Shown: in pieces, positions 6,993 through 13,692 of the stretch
Numbering within the stretch: the stretch's first letter is position 1
Layout of the letters: each line of letters begins with the position of its first letter
Assembly (NCBI GenBank): GCA_002170005.2
Contig: NHGT02000021.1
Coordinates: 1-13,692, forward strand
Direction: 5' to 3'
Length of the DNA: 13,692 nucleotides
From: a bacterium TMED144
Lineage (GTDB): Bacteria; Fidelibacterota; Marinisomatia; Marinisomatales; TCS55
The notes under the pieces: model-generated
Seen by the model: the letters and a program-made list of their open reading frames with translations, nothing else
What the model was told of the DNA's origin: nothing
The model's database searches: none
Position numbers and translations under genes: made by a program

Positions 6993-8441
6993 ATGAGTAA
7001 AGATCAAAAAATAATAGACCAAGCTATCAGCCGTGAATATGAATACGGCTTTGTAACAGACATTGAACAGGATATTATTCCTCCTGGTTTGAATGAAGAT
7101 GTCGTAAGAATTATATCAGATAAAAAGAATGAGCCAAAATGGTTGCTTGACTGGAGGCTAAAGGCATTCAAACGCTGGAAGAAAATGAAAGATCCCAAAT
7201 GGTCAATGCTAAATTACCCTGATATAGATTACCAAAACATTTCTTATTATTCTGCACCAAAGCCTAAAAAGAAGTTAAAAAGCCTAGATGAAGTTGATCC
7301 ACAGATTCTAAAGACATATGATAAGCTTGGCATCCCTATAGAAGAGCAGAAAATGCTTTCAAACGTTGCAGTTGACGCAGTATTCGATAGTGTATCTATT
7401 ACAACTACTTTCAAAGAAGAGCTAGAAAAAGCGGGGGTAATTTTTTGTTCTTTCTCTGAAGCTGTTCATAATCATCCAGACATAATAAAAAAGTATCTTG
7501 GATCAGTTGTACCAACAACTGATAATTATTTTTCTGCATTAAACTCTGCAGTATTTAGTGATGGTAGCTTTGTTTATATCCCAAAAGGTGTTCGTTGTCC
7601 CATGGAGCTATCAACCTACTTTAGAATAAATGCATCCAACACTGGTCAGTTTGAAAGAACATTGATTGTTGCCGATGAAGACAGTCATGTAAGTTATTTA
7701 GAAGGCTGCACTGCTCCAATGAGAGATGAAAATCAATTGCATGCCGCTGTTGTTGAATTAGTTGCCTTAAAAAATGCTGAGATAAAATACTCTACTGTTC
7801 AAAATTGGTATCCTGGAGATCCAAAGACTGGTAAGGGTGGAATTTATAACTTTGTTACAAAAAGGGGGATATGCTTAGGAGATAATTCTAAAATATCATG
7901 GACGCAAGTTGAAACAGGATCTGCATTAACATGGAAATATCCTGGCTGCATATTGAAAGGCGATGGCTCTGTTGGAGAATTCTATTCTGTTGCGTTATCA
8001 AATAATTTTCAACAAGCCGATACAGGAACAAAAATGGTTCACATTGGGAAAAACACGAAAAGTACTATTATCTCTAAGGGTATTTCAGCAGGCAAAGGTC
8101 AAAATACCTACAGGGGAGGTGTAAAGATTATGAAAAACGCTGAGAATGCTAGAAATTATTCTCAGTGCGATTCCATTTTAATAGGTGATAAATGCGGGGC
8201 TCATACATTTCCTTACATTGATATTCGAAACCCATCAGCTCAAATGGAGCATGAAGCATCAACTTCAAGAATAGGTGAAGATCAGCTATTTTATTGCAAT
8301 CAGAGAGGTATCTCAACCGAAGATGCTGTTTCAATGATTGTCAACGGCTTCTGTAAAAAAGTATTTAATGAATTGCCAATGGAATTTGCAGTTGAAGCGC
8401 AAAAATTAATGGAAGTCAGCTTAGAGGGATCGGTAGGTTAA
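6993..8441 (+). CDS. sufB: Fe-S cluster scaffold protein SufB
   Basis: SufB is the main scaffold subunit of the cytoplasmic SufBC2D complex, on which new clusters are built from SufE-delivered sulfur. The 482-residue length is normal. The C-terminal third is very close to well-known SufB proteins: NYSQCDSILIGDKCGAHTFP near 388-406, SAQMEHEASTSRIGEDQLFY near 415-434, QRGISTEDAVSMIVNGF, and MEFAVEAQKL near the end. By remembered alignment with E. coli, C392 matches catalytic Cys405 and E421 matches Glu434; the 29-residue spacing is identical. The N-terminal segment around EPKWLLDWRLKAFKRWKKM is also characteristic. It begins 13 bases after sufA and has no clear Shine-Dalgarno. Confidence 0.97.
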   Translation: MSKDQKIIDQAISREYEYGFVTDIEQDIIPPGLNEDVVRIISDKKNEPKWLLDWRLKAFKRWKKMKDPKWSMLNYPDIDYQNISYYSAPKPKKKLKSLDEVDPQILKTYDKLGIPIEEQKMLSNVAVDAVFDSVSITTTFKEELEKAGVIFCSFSEAVHNHPDIIKKYLGSVVPTTDNYFSALNSAVFSDGSFVYIPKGVRCPMELSTYFRINASNTGQFERTLIVADEDSHVSYLEGCTAPMRDENQLHAAVVELVALKNAEIKYSTVQNWYPGDPKTGKGGIYNFVTKRGICLGDNSKISWTQVETGSALTWKYPGCILKGDGSVGEFYSVALSNNFQQADTGTKMVHIGKNTKSTIISKGISAGKGQNTYRGGVKIMKNAENARNYSQCDSILIGDKCGAHTFPYIDIRNPSAQMEHEASTSRIGEDQLFYCNQRGISTEDAVSMIVNGFCKKVFNELPMEFAVEAQKLMEVSLEGSVG

Positions 8442-8452
8442 TTTAATTCATT

Positions 8453-9193
8453 ATGTTAATAATTAAAGACCTTCATGCAAGTATTGATGATAAGAAAATT
8501 CTTAATGGCATAAATCTATCAATAAAGCCTGGCGAACTACATGCGATCATGGGAAGAAATGGTTCAGGCAAAAGTACCCTTGCCAATATCATTACTGGCA
8601 GAGAAGATTATGATATTGATTCTGGTTCAATCTTATTTAACGGCAAAGATTTATTGGACCAATCACCTGAAGACCGTGCACTAGATGGTGTTTTCATGTC
8701 TTTTCAATATCCTGTAGTTATTCCTGGAGTTAATAATACTTATTTTTTAAAAGCAGCCCTTAACTCCAAACTAAAACATCAAGGTCTTAAAGAAATAAAT
8801 GCCGTTGATTTTATGAGTTTAATCAGAGAAAAATTAAAACAAGTTGATATGGATGAAAAATATCTTAGTAGAGCCGTTAATGATGGCTTTTCTGGAGGAG
8901 AAAAAAAGCGAAATGAAATTCTACAAATGCTAACTTTAGAGCCAACTCTATCGATATTAGATGAAACAGATTCTGGTTTAGATATAGATGCTTTAAAGAT
9001 TGTTGCAAAAGGAGTGAATGATTTCAGAAACAAGGAGCGATCATTCTTAGCAATAACCCATTATCAGCGCTTACTAGATTACATGAAACCTGATTTTATA
9101 CATGTTCTTATCGATGGTGAAATAGTTAAATCAGGAAATAGTGAGCTAGCGAAAGAGCTAGAAGAAAAGGGATACTCCTGGTTAGAAAAATGA
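8453..9193 (+). CDS. sufC: SUF system ABC-type ATPase SufC
   Basis: SufC is the soluble ABC ATPase that drives conformational change in the SufBC2D scaffold; despite the fold it is not a transporter. The 246-residue protein has Walker A GRNGSGKST (34-42), the signature FSGGEKKR (146-153), Walker B plus D-loop LSILDETDSGLD (166-177) and the switch histidine H203 (ITHYQ). The modified signature SGGEKKR(N) and the 'DETDSGLD' Walker B are SufC hallmarks that separate it from transporter ATPases. It starts 11 bases after sufB. Its TGA stop overlaps the sufD ATG (ATGA), so the two are translationally coupled. Confidence 0.97.
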   Translation: MLIIKDLHASIDDKKILNGINLSIKPGELHAIMGRNGSGKSTLANIITGREDYDIDSGSILFNGKDLLDQSPEDRALDGVFMSFQYPVVIPGVNNTYFLKAALNSKLKHQGLKEINAVDFMSLIREKLKQVDMDEKYLSRAVNDGFSGGEKKRNEILQMLTLEPTLSILDETDSGLDIDALKIVAKGVNDFRNKERSFLAITHYQRLLDYMKPDFIHVLIDGEIVKSGNSELAKELEEKGYSWLEK

Positions 9194-10488
9194 CCCACTA
9201 TCAAGAACAATTAACTTGGCTCCTCGAAAATTCAGAAGTAAACGAAAGTATTCGTTCCTTGAGATTAGATGCATTTGAGTTGTTTAAAAAATTAGGTTTT
9301 CCAACTAAGAAAGATGAGGATTGGAGATTTACAAATTTTTCTAAAATTCAAAATGGTTATTTTCGATTATCGAGACCAAGCGACCTCCCGAATAACTTTG
9401 AAAGTCCAAAGCTTTTAAATGATAATTCGTATCCAATAGTTATTATTAATGGCCATTACCAGCCACAGCTATCAAAAATTCCAAACGGAATATCAGTTTT
9501 TTCAGGTTCTGATGATTTCAAATCTAATCCACATTCTTACGCTATAGATTCGAACAAAGCGTATTCCTCAAAAATGAAGAATCCTTTCTATTTGCTTAAT
9601 ACTTCGTTGATGAATTCAGGTCTATGTTTTGAAATTCATGAAAATATTCAAATAGAAAAACCAATTGAGATCTTTTTTTGTACATCAGAAATTGATGATA
9701 CGATAATGAACCATCCTAGATTTCATTTTAGACTGAACAAAAATTCAAAAGCAACCATTATTGAACATTACAGTGGACAAACAAAGCAATCGTATTTCAT
9801 CAACACTGTTTCAAATTTTGAATTAGAAGAAAATGCTCATTTAACTCATTTTCGCTTTCAGGATGAAAGTTTTCAATCTAATCATACTTCTTTTTCAGGT
9901 TATTCATTAAACAAATACAGTAACCTTAATTGTAACTGCTTATCTATTGGAAGCGAACTTTACAGGCACAACATCAAAGTGGATTTTACAGGCTCAAATG
10001 GATTTGCTAGAGTTAATGGCCTATCATTGATAGATAGCAACCGTCATCATGATCTAAATGTGATTGTCAATCATTTAGATAATTCCTGTACAAGCAGTCA
10101 ATTATTTAAGTTTATTTTATCAGATTCCTCAACAGGTGTTTTTAATGGGAAAGTTATTGTTGATAAGGATACATTTCAAACTAACGCTAATCAAACCAAC
10201 CGAAATTTACTATTAAGCTCTTCATCAAATATGAATTCTAATCCTCAGCTAGAAATACATGCGGAGGATGTTAAATGTTCCCACGGTTCAACAACTGGTC
10301 AGATTGATCCAGAAGCGCTTTTTTATCTTAGGTCCCGCGGGATATCCAAACAAAGAGCGATTGAATTAGTAGTTGAAGGATTTGCTAAAGAAGTTTTTAC
10401 TAACATTAAAGATGACAACATTCAATCTAGAGTCAATCAAAAAATTGGGCAATGGCTAGAAAGTGTTTCAAATCATGACAAAAATTGA
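9190..10488 (+). CDS. sufD: Fe-S cluster assembly protein SufD
   Basis: SufD is the SufB paralogue that completes the SufBC2D scaffold and is thought to aid iron entry. The 432-residue product has the DEDWRFTNFSKI segment (42-53, the family 'EEWRYT' region). It ends with the diagnostic KCSHGSTTGQIDPEALFYL at 362-380 and RSRGISKQRAIELVVEGFAKEV. H365 in that segment is the likely equivalent of the functionally important E. coli His360. The middle is divergent, as usual for SufD beta-helix domains. It overlaps sufC by 4 bases at its start and sufE by 14 bases at its end. Confidence 0.95.
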   Translation: MTHYQEQLTWLLENSEVNESIRSLRLDAFELFKKLGFPTKKDEDWRFTNFSKIQNGYFRLSRPSDLPNNFESPKLLNDNSYPIVIINGHYQPQLSKIPNGISVFSGSDDFKSNPHSYAIDSNKAYSSKMKNPFYLLNTSLMNSGLCFEIHENIQIEKPIEIFFCTSEIDDTIMNHPRFHFRLNKNSKATIIEHYSGQTKQSYFINTVSNFELEENAHLTHFRFQDESFQSNHTSFSGYSLNKYSNLNCNCLSIGSELYRHNIKVDFTGSNGFARVNGLSLIDSNRHHDLNVIVNHLDNSCTSSQLFKFILSDSSTGVFNGKVIVDKDTFQTNANQTNRNLLLSSSSNMNSNPQLEIHAEDVKCSHGSTTGQIDPEALFYLRSRGISKQRAIELVVEGFAKEVFTNIKDDNIQSRVNQKIGQWLESVSNHDKN

Positions 10489-10885
10489 AAAATCACTAGA
10501 TTCGATTAAAAATGAATTTTCTGTATTTTTTGACTCTAAAGATAAATATATCTATCTCATTGAGCTTGGCAAGGAAAGTAGCGGTCTATCAGAAAATGAT
10601 AAAAATACAAAAACAAAAATTCAAGGCTGTACATCCCAAGCTTGGATTGTTATCAAGGAATCAAACAGCTACTATAATTTTTTTACAGATTCCGATGCAA
10701 TGATCGTTCGAGGTCTATTATCTTTAATAGGAAGAGTTTTTAATGGTTCAACAAAAGAAGAAGTGCTTTCAATTGATCCAAACATTTTCCTAAACAAAAT
10801 AGGTTTAGATACTGTAGTAAGCTCTCAAAGGACTAATGGATTTGGTCAAGCTCTTAACAAAATTCACAATAAACTAAAGAACTGA
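10475..10885 (+). CDS. sufE: Cysteine desulfuration protein SufE
   Basis: SufE accepts persulfide sulfur from SufS and passes it to SufB. Read from ATG 10475 the protein has 136 residues, the usual length. The active cysteine is C52 in KIQGCTSQAW, at nearly the same position as Cys51 of E. coli SufE. The other conserved blocks are DSDAMIVRGLLSLIGRVFNG near 72-91 and the C-terminal IGLDTVVSSQRTNGFGQAL. An in-frame GTG at 10463 would give four more residues, but the ATG gives the standard N-terminus. The start lies inside the end of sufD, suggesting translational coupling; no strong ribosome binding site is visible. SufS is three genes on, with SufT in between. Confidence 0.95.
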   Translation: MTKIEKSLDSIKNEFSVFFDSKDKYIYLIELGKESSGLSENDKNTKTKIQGCTSQAWIVIKESNSYYNFFTDSDAMIVRGLLSLIGRVFNGSTKEEVLSIDPNIFLNKIGLDTVVSSQRTNGFGQALNKIHNKLKN

Positions 10886-10886
10886 T

Positions 10887-11441
10887 ATGTATTCTGAAAG
10901 CGATGAACCTGTAATCCTAGAGCGAGACTGTCAAGCTACCCTTGTTCCGTTTGGAAACAAGGTAACTTTAAAAAAAGGCGAAGAAGGACATATAACTCAG
11001 TCTTTGGGTGGAAGTTATACAATAATGATTAGAGGTAATTTAGTCAGGATAGAAAGTAAAGATGCTGACGCTATTGGAAAAATCCCGGAAGTTCAACCAT
11101 GGCTTGAAGAAATAGAAACAGATGGTAGAGCAAATGAAAATTCTGTCTGGGAAGCAATGAAAACCTGCTATGACCCAGAGATCCCAGTCAATATTGTAGA
11201 TCTAGGATTAATATATTCTTGTGAGCTTAATGATGATGAAAATGAAGGCACTGACGTAAAAATTAAAATGACACTAACTGCACCAGGTTGCGGCATGGGT
11301 GATATGATCGCGTCAGAAGTTAAACAAAAGATTGAAGGCGTACCTGGAACACAACAAGTCAGTGTTGAATTAGTGTGGGACCCCCCATGGGACAAGGATA
11401 TGGTTACTGAAGCTGCAAAACTACAACTTGGCATGCTTTAA
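10887..11441 (+). CDS. sufT: Long-type SufT: N-terminal domain plus MIP18/DUF59 domain
   Basis: This 184-residue protein matches the long SufT architecture found in suf operons. A small N-terminal domain of about 75 residues contains GNKVTLKKGEEGHITQSLGG near 23-42 and YTIMIRGNLVRI. It is followed by a MIP18 domain at about 83-184 with CYDPEIPVNIVDLGLIY (94-110), TAPGCGMGDMIASEV with C135, and VWDPPWDKDMV near 163-173. SufT proteins are auxiliary maturation factors needed for full activity of some Fe-S enzymes in other bacteria; the chemistry is not settled. Its C-terminal half closely resembles the short MIP18 gene at 6240. It starts 1 base after sufE, and its TAA shares a base with the sufS ATG. 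Confidence 0.92.
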   Translation: MYSESDEPVILERDCQATLVPFGNKVTLKKGEEGHITQSLGGSYTIMIRGNLVRIESKDADAIGKIPEVQPWLEEIETDGRANENSVWEAMKTCYDPEIPVNIVDLGLIYSCELNDDENEGTDVKIKMTLTAPGCGMGDMIASEVKQKIEGVPGTQQVSVELVWDPPWDKDMVTEAAKLQLGML

Positions 11442-12649
11442 TGCTAGATGCTCAAAACGTAAAAAAAGATTTTCCTATCTTTTCTAATCATGATGATCTA
11501 TTTTATTTTGATTCAGCATCAACTACTCAAAAACCTCAAGCAGTAATAGATTCAGTTTCATCCTTCTACTCCTCTTCAAATGCTAATATTCATAGAGCGC
11601 TTTACAAAATTGGAGAAACTGCAACCGATGCTTACGAGAGTGTTCGGTTAAAAATTAAATCATTTTTGAATGTACCAGATACACATGAGATAGTTTTCAC
11701 AAAAGGTACAACCGAATCTATAAACCTTGTTTCAAACGCTTGGGGAAGAAAACATTTAAAGCAAAAACATTCCATTATTATATCTGAGATGGAGCACCAT
11801 GCTAACATAGTCCCCTGGCAAATGATTGCTAAAGAAAAACAAGCAAAAATAAAATACATTCCTTTAAACGAAAACGGCGAGCTTACTCTTGATGCTCTGA
11901 ATGAATTAATTGATGAGAATACAAAAATAATTTCCATTGTTCACCAATCGAATGTCTTTGGCACAATAAATCCTGTAGAAAAGATTATTAAAATTGCTCA
12001 AGAATCAAATATTCTTACCTTAATTGATGGAGCACAATCTGTTCCACATTTTAAAGTAGATATTAAGGAAATGGATTGCGATTTTTTTGTTTTTTCAGGT
12101 CATAAGATACTTGGGCCTACAGGGGTAGGTGTTTTAGTTGCAAGAAAAGAACTTTTGAAAAGTATGGACCCTTTCTTAGGAGGAGGAGTCATGATTGATG
12201 AAGTAACTATGAATGAATCTACATGGAATCAAATACCATTAAAGTTTGAAGCTGGCACGGCCAATATAGCGCAGGTCATAGGACTTGGAGAGGCAATAGA
12301 TTATGTTCAAAATATTGGAATAGAAAAGATCTACCAACACGAAAAGGAACTTTTAACCTATTGTTTACAGAAATTCAGTGAAATTGATGAATTAAAAATT
12401 TATGGAAATCCTAGACATAGGGGCGGGATTATTACATTTAATATTGACGACATTCATCCTCATGATTTAGCAAAATTTTTAGATACCGATAATATCTGCA
12501 TCAGAGCAGGTCATCATTGCGCTCAACCAATAATGCACAAAATAGGAAAATCATCAACCGCAAGAGTGAGTTTTTATTTGTATAACGATTTCCGAGAAAT
12601 TGACTATTTATGTGAATCGATAAAAAAAACTATCAGCATTTTCAAATAA
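11441..12649 (+). CDS. sufS: Cysteine desulfurase SufS (group II, class V aminotransferase fold)
   Basis: SufS is a PLP enzyme that removes sulfur from L-cysteine, leaving alanine and a protein persulfide that SufE collects. Enzymes of this group often also act on selenocysteine. The 402-residue protein begins with DFPIFSN and FYFDSASTTQKP near 22-32. It has SEMEHHANIVPW near 115-126, LIDGAQSVPH with the PLP-nitrogen aspartate D196, FSGHKILGPTGVGVL with the PLP lysine K222, and RAGHHCAQPIM with the active cysteine C360. The short loop around C360 (RAGHHCAQP) places it in the SufS/CsdA group, not the IscS/NifS group. It overlaps sufT by one base and is followed by a 46-base gap, the largest within the operon. 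Confidence 0.96.
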   Translation: MLDAQNVKKDFPIFSNHDDLFYFDSASTTQKPQAVIDSVSSFYSSSNANIHRALYKIGETATDAYESVRLKIKSFLNVPDTHEIVFTKGTTESINLVSNAWGRKHLKQKHSIIISEMEHHANIVPWQMIAKEKQAKIKYIPLNENGELTLDALNELIDENTKIISIVHQSNVFGTINPVEKIIKIAQESNILTLIDGAQSVPHFKVDIKEMDCDFFVFSGHKILGPTGVGVLVARKELLKSMDPFLGGGVMIDEVTMNESTWNQIPLKFEAGTANIAQVIGLGEAIDYVQNIGIEKIYQHEKELLTYCLQKFSEIDELKIYGNPRHRGGIITFNIDDIHPHDLAKFLDTDNICIRAGHHCAQPIMHKIGKSSTARVSFYLYNDFREIDYLCESIKKTISIFK

Positions 12650-12686
12650 TCCTTGATTAACTTCTAAACTATTTGCTAATAAATAT

Positions 12687-12691
12687 GGAGG
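12687..12691 (+). promoter_or_regulatory. Strong Shine-Dalgarno for the 93-aa gene
   Basis: GGAGG ends 4 bases before the ATG at 12696. It is the best ribosome binding site in the window and supports the small unknown gene being expressed. A competing ATG at 12685 is closed by a TGA after four codons. Confidence 0.65.
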
Positions 12692-12695
12692 ACAG

Positions 12696-12977
12696 ATGAG
12701 CAAAGAAAACAATGATAAAAAGTATAAATATTTAGTTACTACAAGGTGGTATGTTGAAACCAATGAAGAATTGGTCGCAGGTGCTGCTGAAACCGATGAA
12801 AAAATTCTTGATCTTGTTCAGCATAGAACTAATGGAAAACCTTCATGCAAAACCTGCCCTACAAGAAGTTATGAAGGGTATGGTATCTTGGACTACCACT
12901 ACTTCATGGGGGATAACAAGGCTGTTTATATGTCAACAGACAAGCTGAAAGAACTCAGTGAAAACAATTTATCTTGA
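12696..12977 (+). CDS. Hypothetical protein with CxxC motif, in the suf operon
   Basis: I do not recognise this 93-residue protein. It is polar, with no signal peptide or membrane segment. The N-terminal part (KYKYLVTTRWYVETNEELVA) looks beta-rich, then comes a helical, acidic stretch (ETDEKILDLVQHR), then C51-K-T-C54-P and an aromatic-rich section (YEGYGILDYHYF). The two cysteines could bind metal or be redox-active, but two alone do not make a standard zinc ribbon. It has a strong ribosome binding site, lies 46 bases after sufS, and its 3' end overlaps the next gene by 20 bases. That indicates a real gene, co-translated with DUF2480. A link to Fe-S assembly is inferred only from position. 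Confidence 0.75.
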   Translation: MSKENNDKKYKYLVTTRWYVETNEELVAGAAETDEKILDLVQHRTNGKPSCKTCPTRSYEGYGILDYHYFMGDNKAVYMSTDKLKELSENNLS

Positions 12978-13206
12978 AGAATTTTTACACGATGGAATGC
13001 TTAAAGAAAAATTCTTTAGGCAAAAAATTGATGAATTAAATTGGGATGAATTCCAGGATCAAAGAGTGCTTATAAAAGGATGTTCAGAGGCTCCAATTCC
13101 TACCTGGGCATATCTTATTATAACCGCACATTTATCTCAAAAAGCAAAACGCATTTACTTTGGAGAACTTCGACAAGCGATTAAAATTTTCAATCGAGAC
13201 AAATAA
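12958..13206 (+). CDS. Short DUF2480 family protein
   Basis: This 82-residue product resembles the core of DUF2480 proteins: LEEFLHDGMLKEKFFRQKI at the start, LNWDEFQDQRVLIKGCSEAP in the middle, then IPTWAYLIITAHLSQKAK and IYFGEL. The 'PTWAY' motif and the preceding Cys-Ser (C42-S43) are the strongest marks. DUF2480 proteins are known mostly from Bacteroidetes, where as I recall they often sit near suf genes; their function is unknown. Family members are usually clearly longer (about 150-170 residues), so this is a short version lacking the N-terminal part. The start is a GTG at 12958 inside the preceding gene. A later ATG at 12997 is possible but would cut off the conserved LEEFL segment. 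It abuts the next gene with no gap. Confidence 0.68.
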   Translation: MKTIYLEEFLHDGMLKEKFFRQKIDELNWDEFQDQRVLIKGCSEAPIPTWAYLIITAHLSQKAKRIYFGELRQAIKIFNRDK

Positions 13207-13632
13207 ATGATATCTGGGAGAGTCAGCTGGGAGGACTATTTTATGAATATTGCCAAAGAGGTTGCGACTCGCTCTACTTGCAACAGAAAGCATGTTGGTG
13301 CGTTAATCGTTCGAAACAAAACTATATTAGCAACCGGCTATAATGGTTCTATAAGCGGATTGGGCCATTGTGATACTGAAGGGCATGAGATGGTCAATGA
13401 TCACTGCGTTAGAACTATTCATGCTGAAGCCAACGCAATTGTACAATCTGCAAGGAACGGTGTTAGGATTGATGAAAGTGAAATTTATGTAACAGCGTCA
13501 CCATGCTATGACTGTTTTAAACTGATCGCTAATGCTGGAATTAAAAAAGTATTCTTTGGAGAGTTTTACAGAGATGAGCGAATCAGTAAGTTTGCAAAAT
13601 CTGCGAAAATCGAACTAATTGATCTATCTTAA
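13207..13632 (+). CDS. dCMP deaminase family protein (ComEB-like cytidine/deoxycytidylate deaminase)
   Basis: The 141-residue protein has the zinc-dependent deaminase core: TIHAEANAI with H72 and the proton-shuttling E74, and TASPCYDC with C100 and C103 as the remaining zinc ligands. The N-terminal SWEDYFMNIAKEVATRSTC, then the KHVGALIV and TGYNGSISGLGHC stretches, are typical of deoxycytidylate deaminases, which convert dCMP to dUMP for thymidylate synthesis. C55 and C67 (GHC...DHC) match the family's extra cysteines. The ATG immediately follows the DUF2480 stop (TAA-ATG) and keeps the normal N-terminus; no ribosome binding site is obvious, so coupling is likely. Its place at the end of a suf operon may be incidental. 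Substrate is inferred; ComEB-type proteins of related sequence exist in competence loci. Confidence 0.88.
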   Translation: MISGRVSWEDYFMNIAKEVATRSTCNRKHVGALIVRNKTILATGYNGSISGLGHCDTEGHEMVNDHCVRTIHAEANAIVQSARNGVRIDESEIYVTASPCYDCFKLIANAGIKKVFFGEFYRDERISKFAKSAKIELIDLS

Positions 13633-13646
13633 TAAAATCTTATAAT
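13619..13646 (+). promoter_or_regulatory. Candidate promoter for a gene beyond the right edge
   Basis: TTGATC (13619-13624) and a perfect TATAAT (13641-13646) are separated by 16 bases, overlapping the end of the deaminase gene. Transcription would start near 13653 and leave the window. The remaining bases to 13692 hold no start codon I can assign and no clear terminator. Confidence 0.3.
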
Positions 13647-13692
13647 CTGAAAAATCGATCAATTTTAATAAAAAGCGAATTTGATTTTGATT

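Noticed and set aside
10463..10474. Upstream GTG start for sufE
   Set aside because: The ATG 12 bases later gives the usual SufE length and places the active cysteine at the normal position.
11168..11434. Minus-strand open frame of 88 codons opposite sufT
   Set aside because: It mirrors the conserved MIP18 domain coding strand, is serine-rich as is typical of antisense frames, and has no supporting signals.

Overview
The window is an AT-rich bacterial chromosomal segment with tightly packed metabolic and housekeeping genes. I see no mobile element, CRISPR array, tRNA or rRNA. The lineage is uncertain. A 2-oxoglutarate:ferredoxin oxidoreductase, a DUF2480 protein at the end of a suf operon, and low GC resemble a free-living marine member of the Bacteroidetes/FCB side (for example a SAR406/Marinimicrobia-like organism). 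The PBP1A-type N-terminus and long-type SufT would also fit an AT-rich proteobacterium. This is inference only.

Left part (1-4488, minus strand). Reading right to left: korA (fused gamma-alpha subunit) and korB (thiamine-diphosphate beta subunit) of 2-oxoglutarate:ferredoxin oxidoreductase, then fumC (class II fumarase), then the first 55 codons of a class A penicillin-binding protein (PBP1A-like) that runs off the window edge. korA, korB and fumC are separated by 1 and 8 bases and look like one TCA-cycle operon.

Centre (4489-5844). A 219-base divergent intergenic region leads to selD, encoding selenophosphate synthetase. Its true start is at 4708, and codon 18 is an in-frame TGA at the catalytic position, so this SelD is itself a selenoprotein. 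A conventional reading begins at 4798 and loses the active-site U-x-C-K segment. A candidate bacterial SECIS hairpin starts at the TGA. A perfect 21-bp inverted repeat covers the selD stop codon.

Right part (5845-13632, plus strand). Twelve consecutive genes with gaps of at most 46 bases, many overlapping, form a SUF iron-sulfur cluster assembly operon. The order is an Rrf2-family regulator, a short MIP18/DUF59 protein, SufA carrier, SufB, SufC, SufD, SufE, long SufT (second MIP18 protein), SufS, an unrecognised 93-aa CxxC protein, a short DUF2480 protein, and a dCMP-deaminase-like zinc enzyme. SufS takes sulfur from cysteine, SufE relays it to the SufBC2D scaffold, and SufA and the MIP18 proteins probably help deliver or mature clusters. 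The clients plausibly include the [4Fe-4S] protein KorB nearby. SufS-type desulfurases can also supply selenium from selenocysteine, which would connect this operon to the adjacent selD, but that link is speculative.

The most notable points are the Sec-encoding selD, the palindrome over its stop codon, the duplicated MIP18 proteins in one suf operon, and the small uncharacterised genes at the operon's tail.
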